DNA of 64,000 nucleotides from Bostrychus sinensis (Eukaryota > Chordata > Actinopteri > Gobiiformes > Eleotridae): the NCBI GenBank assembly GCA_020698575.1, contig CM036255.1:21814501-21878500 (forward strand), in the 5' to 3' direction. The notes under the pieces were generated by a model. The model did not search any database. It had not been told where the DNA came from and saw nothing but the letters and a program-made list of their open reading frames with translations. The position numbers and the translations under genes are program-made. This document shows, piece after piece, positions 25,395 to 35,700 of the stretch; the stretch's first letter is position 1, and each line of letters starts with the position of its first letter.

Positions 25395-27489
25395 CAAAGT
25401 ATGTGATTTTTATTGCAAGGTCATTTGAAAGTGGTCAAACAACTTGAGGAAGCCCTGGTGTAGTTGTGTGAGATGCTTATGAATGGATGGCTGCAGAACT
25501 AATATGCTTTCACATTTTTCTTCACATTTTTCTCTCTCGAGGCCCCTCCCTGTGCCTCTGACAGGAAATCTGTTTATGGACTTTCTGCAGAAAAGAGAAG
25601 CAGTTTCCATGGGGACGACGGTCTTTTCGACTGGCTAGACAAGTGCGTAAGACAGTCAGCATCAGGAAGAGAAGAAAAGTTTTCACTCCCATATAGCTAT
25701 TGACGCATAATGAATTACTAAAAGCCCAATCGTCCACTTTCGCTGTAATTAATCAATGCGTTGACGGGAAGAGAGATATCTGAACACTGTAGTGCATGGT
25801 GGATTTAAGAGGACAAGGTCACAACAACTGAATAAATCAAAACCGGAAGTGCAATAAAGGCAGGAGACAGAGAATAATGTGTGTGATTGCAATTACTGTG
25901 CAGTCCTGTAGGGGAGTGTGAAAGCAATCATACAGAAGTTTAGTAGCATTAATAAGGGTTGATAAAGTAAGTTGTTTGTATTGTTAGTATTTTGTAGCTC
26001 ATTATACATGCCATGGAATATTTTAGCAGAACTGAGCAATAAGCATTTTATATATTTTCTATTCTTTGTACTAGTTACATTATGCATTTTGCAGAGCTAC
26101 ATTAAACTTGCACTAATTTAGTTTTTGCATTGAATTTGAATATTTGAACACAAATATGTTTCATGCAAACAAACAGATGTTTGATTTAAAATGCTCCAGT
26201 TTGTAAGATTTTCATGCATTTTGTAGCTATTCATATATAATAGCAATGCAAAATTAGAAAAGATTTCCATAGGTTATGCATTTTTATACACATTTTTCAA
26301 CTTTCTAATACTGACATGCTTTTTGCAGAGCAGCACTAACTTAATTTTTACACTGATTTTTTTATATTTTAGCTTAAACATTTTCAGTTACTTCCTCATG
26401 CAAACAATCTTACAAGTTATTTTATGCACAGTGGTGCAATTTGATTATATTTTTTCAGTCAGTTTTTTAATCTAAAACTGATTGTTTTAGGTTTTCTATG
26501 TGTCATACTGCAGTGGAAACCTGTGTGCAGAAAATATGTGCTTTTTCTCATGGGATTGGCTCTTTTTACAGTCTAAACACTGGATACACACTGCCACCTA
26601 GTGTAAGCAACAGGTTATGACTATGATAAGAGAATATTGAAAATTCATGCACTTTTAAAATCCCACTAACAAACTTAAATTGGTCTTTTACACAGGAGTA
26701 TAACCTGATCTAATATTTTTAAATCTATAGACTATGTTTATGTAGGTGTGAGTGATGCAGTGATTCACTCGGGACGGCTGCTGCTGGAGGAGGAGGGCCG
26801 CTGTTGTGCTAATGACATAAAAGCAAACAAGAAACAAGTAGTTTATTTATGGGCCATAATGAAGCGTTACACCACTGCGACGTGCTTTTGAGTACAGTCA
26901 TCGCTGCAGACATGCTTCCTCCCTCTCAGCCGGTGACTTTCTCTGTGCCACGGTGACTCACTGATAATTGTAGGCAAAGCATCATGAATTAAATCAGTTT
27001 GGGGGCACAAGGACTTCAATTGATTGCAATACAAATGCTTCACAAATGCTAACTGACAGCGCTGACCAATAGACAGTGGCGTGGCCTTTTGATTTGTTTG
27101 TGTGGTGTGGTGACATTTCTAAAGAGTCAAGAAGAAAACAACATGACATCATAAAGTTAAAATGAGTAATATTTGTAAAAGAATAAGGACTTTTCTCACA
27201 TGCAGCTACACGAGTCACTAGAGCAATCGAATAAAATGTAACAGCCTGGGGTGCACTGAAGTATTCCTGATTGGATTTTATTAAAAGAAATGAATGTGAT
27301 GAGCAATCTCAGCATAACGTTGTTGTCACTGGTGTCACGCTGCATAGATGAGGAATTGGTGTTTAGGAAGACAGTCCAAGCACCTGGCCTGTCAATGGGA
27401 GGGGCCCCAGAAATTATCCCTTTTCTTATATTTTCTCTTGTGAAGCCTTCTTGCCCCAGGCCCCAGCAAGTAAGTCACTATGGACTATA
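25395..27489. other. Non-coding interval with candidate regulatory islands
   Basis: Bases 25,540-25,830 contain 'ctgtaattaatcaatgcg' and mixed composition. Bases 26,090-26,540 are very AT-rich with a diverged internal duplication ('ttttgcagagc' at about 26,087 and 26,324). Bases 26,740-26,960 form another GC-richer island holding a 13-bp palindrome. No gene recognised. Confidence 0.35.
26740..26960. promoter_or_regulatory. Candidate regulatory island with paired TTATGG sites
   Basis: It includes the perfect palindrome 'ttatgggccataa' (26,847-26,859): two inverted TTATGG cores, similar to posterior HOX/CDX half sites, separated by one base. It also has 'tgctaatgacataaaa' and CpG-containing G/C blocks. 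Function is inferred only. Confidence 0.25.
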
Positions 27490-27612
27490 CAACGTTATCC
27501 CTGCTACTGGGTTTGCATAGTGTTGTTGTGTCCTTGGGCAAGACACTTAACCCTCCTTGTGTCTGTGTACACTGGCATACTGAATATGTGTCTATATAAA
27601 TGTGACTATTAA
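27490..27612 (+). repeat. tRNA-SINE 3' part ('ttgggcaagacacttaaccc')
   Basis: 'gtgtccttgggcaagacact' plus 'taaccctccttgtg' is the post-tRNA body of a fish SINE; the same body follows a full tRNA-like head at 37,448-37,625. Confidence 0.6.
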
Positions 27613-27658
27613 GCATTTGAATAAAAGTATAGGGAACAAAAAATATACAGTGAGTGAA

Positions 27659-27752
27659 AGTAAAATAATACTACTGCCACTACTACTACTCCTACTCATA
27701 CTACCAATAATACTACTAGTCCTATTACTACTACTCCAACTACTACTTTGCA
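27659..27752 (+). repeat. Imperfect (ACT)n microsatellite
   Basis: A run of ACT/CCT/CAT-type triplets with interruptions, such as 'ctactactactcctactc' and 'tactactactcc'. Confidence 0.8.
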
Positions 27753-27845
27753 CTACTTAATCAAACCTGGAATCGAGCCTCTAACATCTGGTTGTGAGGT
27801 GCCACTGAGGTAAAAGTGATACTTCCTAGTTTAGAGACTGAGATG

Positions 27846-28300
27846 CAATGCAACAAACAAAATGTCCATGAAGCTTCATGGGTAATTTACGCCGTCTTCT
27901 CCCTCACTAATCACACTCATTTAGATGAGAGAGGGGGTGTCTTCAGTTCAATAGGCTGCAGTTGACCTTACCTGATCTGTACATCTCTCCTTCCTGTCAG
28001 CAGCTGTTATAGGTTGACTCATGGTTATTGTATTGGCCGCTGTTATTCACTCCACCGAACTCAAGAAAAGTGCTACATGAGGACAAATGGTGTAAGCGTC
28101 TTGTACATGAATGTTCAGACTTGTTTTTGAAAAGGAACAAAATTCAAGTTGTGAAAAGGTTTTATTTTATGTAATAAATGCATACAACTCTGTTTTTAGT
28201 TATTAAACACATATACAGCACTATGCAAAAGTCTGTTTAGGTTTTAAAGACTGGTTAGAAGGAACAAAGAAAGGTGTATCACTGCACAAAAATGCGTAAA
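27846..28300 (+). repeat. Local direct duplicate 1, copy 2, with start of a foldback MITE
   Basis: Bases 27,846-28,210 match 24,247-24,582. From 28,216 'cagcactatgcaaaagtctg' and 'gactggttagaagg' are the left arm of the same MITE as at 24,587. This copy has about 35 extra bases near 28,140-28,175 and loses MITE similarity soon after 28,300. Confidence 0.8.
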
Positions 28301-29431
28301 ATTATAACCAAAAAGTAGAAAAACTGATCAAACTAAAAGATCTTTTAGTTTAGTATTAACCAAATCAAACAATCTTATTTTTTTATTTATTTGAGTTAAC
28401 CTTTTTAGAAACAAGTAGATCAATTGAGAACCAGTTTTTATGCACAAAGGCAAATTATTTTTTTTTTAAAGGAGGGTAACATAACAGAGCCTTAGGACAT
28501 GATTAAAACTATGTTAAAAACTGTGTTAAATTATCTTCTGTTATAATTCAAACAGGGCAAAATGATTCAATAACACTTATCATATAGAAATGTTGCTCCC
28601 TCTATAGGACAGCTACCTCCGGAAGTGTCTCCTTCTCCACAGGACTATAGGAGTATAAGTCAGTGTGAGTGCGGTTCATTCACACTGACTGTGAGCAGAG
28701 TGCACCTGACATCAGTGGGATTTGACGCAAGTGCAAACAAACTCAGAGTCTGACTTCATCTCTCTCTCTCTGTCAGAGTATGACTAACAGCCTGCCTGAC
28801 CTTAAGTCCAGCACAGCACATGGAACCACTGCAATAATCCTCTCAACACTGAACTCAGTCAGCTTTATTAATAATAGTACAATACGTCAACATGTGGGTA
28901 CAACCTCTTCTTGTTTGTCTTTTTTAATAGGTGGATTGTGCAGACACTTGTAGTATATAGGGAAAATGTTGTAACAATAAACATTTACATTTACTAATAA
29001 AGCATACGTTACATTCAAATACTGTTTGTAGGCAGACAGAAATATTATCAATTTCTTCACTAACTTTGCTAACAGTAGGAAGTGATGGCTATACAGGGAC
29101 AATTCTGTGTGTAAGAATGATCAAGGGAAAGCAGGTTCAGAGAAGACTTATATAACACAACTTCAACAACTCCTTTTTTATTCTCAATGAGCTATAAGAA
29201 AGCTGGCTCTATAGGGCGAAGGCAATGAAGACTACCCAGTATAAAAATGTCTGGTTGAAAGTTAAAATCAAATGAAGAATTACAACAGTTTCAGTAGTGT
29301 GGCCTCAAAGCATGCCTCTACTTTAGCCTTGTCCTGACTAAATAGTTCACCTGAGCTAGGGAGGGAAACATGTAAAATTGAAGTTTCATTATGAATGTGT
29401 TCAGTAGATAATATTTGTAAAAGATGTGAAC
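28301..29431. other. Non-coding interval with a short perfect hairpin
   Basis: No gene recognised. An 11-bp perfect inverted repeat with an 11-base loop is at 28,658-28,690, and a (CT)n tract at 28,760-28,772. Confidence 0.4.
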
Positions 29432-29721
29432 TACAATCAGGCAAAACATTATGACCACCTGTCTAATATGCAGCCAACAAACTGTGATGCACTGTTTATT
29501 CTGACATATTTCTATCAGCACCATCATTTTTAAAGATACTGTGACCCAGCTGTCTAGCTATCACAATTTTGGCCCAAGTCAAACTCACAGCTCTCCACTT
29601 TTCCTGCTTCTAACACTTTCACAACTTTCACTTGATGGCTTAGTAACAGGTGGGATGAGGATATAATCTGTGTTATTCACATCGCCTGTCAGTGGTCATA
29701 ATCTTATGGCTGACTGGTGTA
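29432..29721. mobile_element. Tc1-like MITE with both terminal repeats
   Basis: The left end, 'tacaatcaggcaaaacatta' then 'tgaccacctgtctaatatg', is mirrored by the right end, 'gtcagtggtcataatcttat' then 'ggctgactggtgta'. At 290 bp it lacks any transposase and contains unrelated filler. It belongs to the family at 575, 12,690 and 54,458. Confidence 0.75.
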
Positions 29722-31899
29722 TTGAACAATAAAAATGCCAATAAACAAAGGGAGTTGGTCAAATTGCCCTCCTCCAACACCAGAGTGGGTTAGCCTTTAC
29801 TAGGAACCTCATTAAAACCTCCACACGCCCGCGACCTTTTCACACCGCTGAGTCACGCTGCATAAACTCATTATAACACAAGGAGGCGTTCAGGCTTCTG
29901 AAAACACCCAGTGATTTCAAATAAATATTGTTTTTCTCTAACTGTGTCAAAGGGCAAAGTGTTTGTCACAGTTAAATGGGCTTTTGGAAAAAATATCATC
30001 GTGATTTTTTAAACCAGTTGGTGACTGAGTTTGAGAGTGAATGGTTGTCTGTCAGTGTACGTCGCCGTGTCAGCCCTGCAACTAACGAGTCAGTGTCCAG
30101 GTCAGAGCGGCCTACCCGCCCCCCCAAGTTACATTGTTATAGAGGACATTAATGAGCAGCACTGGGGGGTCAAAGTTTGTCCCAGTAAGAGTTGATCTAC
30201 CACTAAAATATTTTTCAAAACATTATTTTAAGGTCCAAATACTGCACAGTTTTTCTTTAAAAAGGCTAACAACATTGGTTTTACAAAGGCATTTGCTGTG
30301 GTAGTATTTACTTGGCTGCTTTGTTGAGGATAACCTCTTTATGGGGCAGTCACAGGAGGCTCTCTTGAGTGCAGCCTGACAGGAAAAGGGAATGTGATCA
30401 AAAGAGGAAGAGAGAAGAGTTTTACAGCGGTCCTTGGCTGGATTATACTAGTGTTAACATGCCTGGTATAGTGGAAATACTGGTCTCCATATAAAGACGC
30501 ACAGCGGACCAGATATTTTGGCAATTTTCAACAAATGCATACAAAAGTGGCTAATGGTCTGCTCTGTTTTTTCTTTGAAACTGATACCTAAGTGCATTTG
30601 CTAATGGCCCGGATGGAGTTTTTTTTTATTAGTAAACGTCCACTGAATCCAATGTGGCTTCATCATAAGCCTGGGAGCTGTAAACACAATGACAAAAACA
30701 TCATTAAAACTCTTGAATTGAGGCCTTCTCCATTTAAGAGTGTAAAATTACCTCAGATTTAGCTCAATGCCGACCTGAATTTTCCCCTTCCTCCTGTGTA
30801 TTTGTGGATCTGAAGTGTCCCAAATTACAATATGAGACGGTGCTAAATAAAGCCAGACGGTGACAAACAGCTCTAATAGGCTGGTACTCGCACGGTGAAA
30901 GGGGAAATGGAAGAAATTGGACATCAGTCATGCAGTGTCTATAAAGGCAACAACACTTAGCACCATACAGTAGAGTACCATGTTAACGTCTTGTACTGAG
31001 AGCTGTCCATCAAAGGTGTTTGCCCAGCCAGACAAACATGTCGGACGTCATAAGGAAACCGCTTCAATCCTCCTGATGTGAGTGCAGGAAGTTCTCACAT
31101 CTGAATGAACAAGGCTTTAATGATTCATCAACTTATTATACTGAACAGGTTTTATAGAAATAAAAGTAATTCACAGGATGTACTTTAAATAGGCAGTGAA
31201 ATCTCTCTTGTTCATGCAACGGGCTGCAATACCTTTCAGTAGAGGCCACATAGGGTCAACTGTTGCAGGATTCCTGTACATACACAGTATTTCAAAACAG
31301 TGTCCTGTTGGTGACTCTGAATCTCCCATAATGAATGAATGTGAGACTGAATGGTTGTCTGTCGGTGTATGTCTCTGTCACTGACCAGGGTGTTCCCCGC
31401 CTTAGGTCCAAGTTGCTGGGATAGTCTCCAGTCACCAACGAGACCTGAAAGGAAAAATCAGAAGAAAATGAGTAATTGAATGTTGAGATAAAGTTTGCGT
31501 ACCAGAGGTAATCTGAAACATGAAGTGCTCTATTTTTGTAGTTGCAAAGTCATTGGATTTAGTTAATTAAATGTTTATATATTTTTGAACAATTACCTTT
31601 AAAAAGCAAAACAGGAAATGATAAATACTCAGGAAATCGCCCAGGACCATTAGTAATCTTTTTCAAGGGTATTGTGCATCTCTTGAGTTTTATGAATTAC
31701 TAATGAGGTTTATTTTCAGAGCAGAAAAGGAATTTTAATACAGGCTCCACATTGTTCTGATTTAGTATTAGTCTGTTTACATCCACTTGTATGTCTACAG
31801 CCATTAAGAATTTATATTATTAAGCATTCAATTTAAAATGCGCATCTTACAGTGAGTAAAATTGTGTTGAATATGCTCACCTGTAATCTCCTGTAATCG
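29722..31899. other. Non-coding interval upstream of herpud2
   Basis: It contains tRNA-like repeat pieces at 30,015-30,160 ('gagtgaatggttgtctgtca', 'gccctgcaactaac') and 31,305-31,470 ('gactgaatggttgtctgtcg', 'gaccagggtgttccccgcct'). Bases 30,740-31,090 are repeat-poor. The last 400 bases before 31,900 are AT-rich distal promoter sequence without a TATA box that I can place. Confidence 0.4.
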
Positions 31900-32032
31900 A
31901 CCAGTTTGTCCACAAGATGGCGGTAAAAATCGTCAACTTTACACAGACGCATTTCCCACGAAGAAGAGCCGCGGATTCAGATCGGGCAGGGGGGCTTTAA
32001 ATGGGCTTTATCGCTCTTCGGGAGTAAACAAG
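31900..32032 (+). promoter_or_regulatory. herpud2: herpud2 core promoter region and non-coding exon 1
   Basis: A YY1-type element 'caagatggcggt' (31,914-31,925) marks a TATA-less housekeeping start, as YY1 sites sit just downstream of the start in many vertebrate promoters. CpG-containing sequence and a GC box-like 'gggcagggggg' follow. The exon is taken to end at 32,032 before 'gtaggt'. The exact start site cannot be seen. Confidence 0.55.
31917..32000 (+). other. Upstream open reading frame in herpud2 exon 1
   Basis: The ATG embedded in the YY1 motif opens a 27-codon frame ending in TAA at 31,998-32,000, wholly before the exon 1 donor. If transcription starts upstream of 31,917 it would be a translated leader frame; if it starts inside the motif the ATG may be too close to the cap. 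Confidence 0.4.
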
Positions 32033-32453
32033 GTAGGTAAACAAATCTTTTAGCCTAAATCTGGTTATAGTACATTTCTTTAAGGGTGTATGAATTTGTT
32101 TTGCGCATTTATACACGGAGCTTTAAGTCTTTCTGCTCGACTTTACTTACTATTACAGCCGATAAACGTTGAGGCTAACATTAGCTTAGCTTGTTGCTAA
32201 CAAGTTGGCTAACGGTACTTGTATGAAGCCAGAGCTGGCGATTGTAATATTTGGAAATGCATTGTAATTTATCTGCCTTATAATGTCAATGGTATGATGA
32301 ACGTGTTGGTAAACTGTACTTGTTATTAAATGTAATATAATTGTGATTGAATGGTGGCGGAGTAAATTTTTATACAACACTGCAATGCAATCCTTCAATC
32401 TACCTGTGTTTTTTAGTAAACATACATTGCTTAACTCTTTTTTTCCCTCCTAG

Positions 32454-32628
32454 GTCCCATCTGACTGAGATCTGTAGAAAGTACAGAAAATATTCAACGT
32501 CCTAAAGTTTTTATACAATAAAGAGAAATAATGGAAGTCAGGACAATGTGTTAAGGACTTGATCCAGTACCCCAAGTGGGTAGTTAGCATTTATTTTTAT
32601 CAGTAACCCAGACGAATGATTAGGAGCC
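32454..32628 (+). other. herpud2: herpud2 5' UTR portion of exon 2
   Basis: The acceptor 'ttttttccctcctag' ends at 32,453. The UTR continues to the ATG at 32,629, which sits in a strong context (gccATGg). Confidence 0.6.
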
Positions 32629-32775
32629 ATGGATCCAGCTGTTGTGGACAGTCCTGTTACCCTGGTCATCAGGGCCCCAAACCAGAAGTACGGTGACCAG
32701 ACCATCAACTGTTTCCAGAACTGGACTGTGGAGAAACTCAAAGCCCACCTTTCTGATGTGTACCCCAGCAAACCA
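32629..32775 (+). CDS. herpud2: herpud2 coding exon 1
   Basis: 49 codons from the start Met to 'DVYPSKP', first half of the ubiquitin-like fold; ends in phase 0 before 'gtgagt'. Confidence 0.93.
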
Positions 32776-35700
32776 GTGAGTTTTCCCTCACAGAATATAC
32801 TCACAATGACAAAATACCCTAAGTTAAAGAGAGACAGGAGTAGCATAGTAAAGAGAAAGACAGAGTAAATCATACTCAAAAGATGGTTGCATAATGTCAG
32901 TATTACTATTATGCTTGAAAAATGTACAAACACAAGTTTTTCTGATAATCTTTGTGCTCTCATTTGTGTCATTAAGATAAGCCTTATTTGTTGCTCCCAT
33001 TGTTATGAGTATTATCATTACACCACCTTGAACTAGTGTGTTAAGAGCCCTCCTGCCCTGCTAATCTGCCTTTGCTTTTCTTTCCCTCTCTGCTAACCTC
33101 GTTACATTACAATCACAGTAAACATTCAGGGACAAAGCCTTCCCCTGTGACACTACTGAGTAAACTTGGAAAGGAATTGCACCATTAATGAGTGTAATTT
33201 AGCTTTAACAAGGCTGTCAATTGGGGTTTCTTTATTTGCTGTCACCCTGGGTTTTTATGAATGGTTTGTGAAGTGAATGTAGGCTTTAGGATGACACCTT
33301 ATGCCCTTGCTGTGTGGTTAAATCCACTGCTAAGACCCACTGATCCTTATTGAGGTTACTGCGATCTCATCCTCTTTACCTACTCACTGACACGAACTGA
33401 CTTCTCACCCTTTGCTCTACATTACCAAGATTGTTTTTTAAATCTTTACGTTCTTATTGATGTACAATATGTGTATAGTGTGGCTTTAGAGTTTGAATGG
33501 AAGCTGTCGTGTGTGTGTGGTCTGTTTTAACTGTAGCCTCCATATTTGGGAGGTCAAGAGGACAGTCTCCTTGTCGTGGCAGCTACTCAATCTACTATTG
33601 TGCAGTGGAGGTTAAATTTAGTGTTTTTGTTAATGCACAAATGTTCTGTTTTTAGAGCTGCAAAGACCAGAGGCTTGTCTATTCTGGGAAGCTGCTTCTG
33701 GATCATTTCACATTAAAGGATGTGCTGCGAAAGGTATCTTTGTAAAACATGCATGCATTTGACAGTTAAATTCATTTACACTGACAATCAGCCAAATACT
33801 GTGCTCCTAAATTTGCCACCCTTTTATTATTTTATATTTCTTATTTTTATACATACTATCATGTAACAAGAAAAACATGCCCCTTTTTCATTGACACAGT
33901 GCACTGAACTTAGCATATTTTGGATTATGTATGCTGCTATATCATAATATGCATACTATTTTTGCCATATTAAAAGGATTCACATATATTGAGACACATC
34001 AGTTTTCAGCACTGTAGTTGATTTGATGGTGGTGTTGTTTTATTTAATAACAAGAAATACGTTTTGTTCACATTCACACTGGTTGTCAAGCAGCTCATTC
34101 AACGTACTATTCCTATTTGATATTATTTGTAATAGTGCTGTAGCTTCAAAGGTTTTTCTCTTTTTGTTTATAATTTGCTTTGACCTCTGCAGCAGGATGA
34201 GTACCATATGCTCCATCTGGTGTGCACATCTCGGACTCCCCCAAGCTCCCCGAAGCCCACTCGCGTCCGCGCTAACAAGTCTCAGAAGAGCGCTGCTGGT
34301 CCCACGGTGGGTCAGATTTCCCTTTCTTTCATCAGCTATGTCTTTCTTTACATCAGCCACTGTTCTGCTGTAACCTACACATGATTTTAATAACTTTTGG
34401 CCTCTCTGTGAAGAGCTGACATGATAATATAATGCTGATACTTGTGTTTCCCGGTTGCCTTTACAGATCTCTAATAGCTCTGGTCCTCTTCAAAATGGCC
34501 AGTCATCACCCGGAGAGACAAGCGATGGACAAATAACAGCTCCCTACCCATATCCCCAGATGTATCCTGGTTTTATGCACAGGTACACAGTTTTGTTTTA
34601 CTGCTACATAACAGTGAGTCATTTGATATAAAACTTGGTATCATTTGGTAAGATTAATTTTCACACACTTCTGTAGGTTTGGGGTTGATCACGTTGAATA
34701 AAAAAAAATGCAAATAAGTCCTCTAGTAATTTACATATTATACTTAAAGTTTCTTTTTATCAAATGTTGTGTATGGATATCTAGATTTTTAAGAAATGTT
34801 GTTTTAATTATGTAAATTTACAGGCTCCACCATATGTTATTCAAAGGGGATATATTATGCATTTATTCATATTTTTCAGCCAAACTTGGTCACCTTTAGA
34901 ACAGCATTGCGCATGTTACAACCTTCAAAAATATTAGCTGACTAAAATAGAACATTTTTAATAAGTACTCTACTGGTGCCATAAAAAACCAAGTGAAGAG
35001 ACCTGTGATGAATAATGGTGTTACAGTGCTTCACTGCTTTCACTGTCAAATGTGGGGCAACTGAACTCATTCTCTGAACTCTGCCAGGACTGTAGAGGGC
35101 AGCACTGCATTTCTAAGCATTTACCGGTAGTCTATCAAATACTTTGACACAATGAAAAGTATTTTAAATACTTAATAAATAAATGTCAGACTGACTTTTG
35201 TAAACATTGCTAATTTTTTGTACCATTAGGTCTATAAGTGAATTTGATTTTAGATTTAAGGAAAAAATGTTGCAGTATATGACAATATTGTTTTGTAATT
35301 CTTGTTACATTGTAATATATCTAAATCGCAATATGAATTGTTATAGTGACAAAAAGATATTGTCCCAGCCCTAACATTTGTCCTTAAGTCATAGAAGTCA
35401 TCACACTATAGCCTGTTACGCACAAGCTATCTGCTAAAGAAGAGTTCACATAAAGCCACCACAAGAGGCTTGTATTTCTCATAATATTTAAGTAGTACTT
35501 AGTAACTTCCCATTGTCCATGACAGTTTTAGTATAATTTAATGGTTGGTAATTTTTCTGTTTCTCTCTCTCTCTTGTAGCTGGTCACAGATGTCCTCTCA
35601 GTCTCCTCCTTCCTCACAGACGCCTCCATATTACTACCCCATGAGCCTGATGTGGTGGCAGCAGCTCTATGCCCACCAGTACTATATGCATTAGTAAGTC

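Noticed and set aside
27659..27752. CRISPR-like array
   Set aside because: Simple triplet microsatellite without spacers, in a vertebrate genome.
32538..32972. 144-codon minus-strand frame
   Set aside because: It is the antisense shadow of herpud2 coding exon 1 and its intron.
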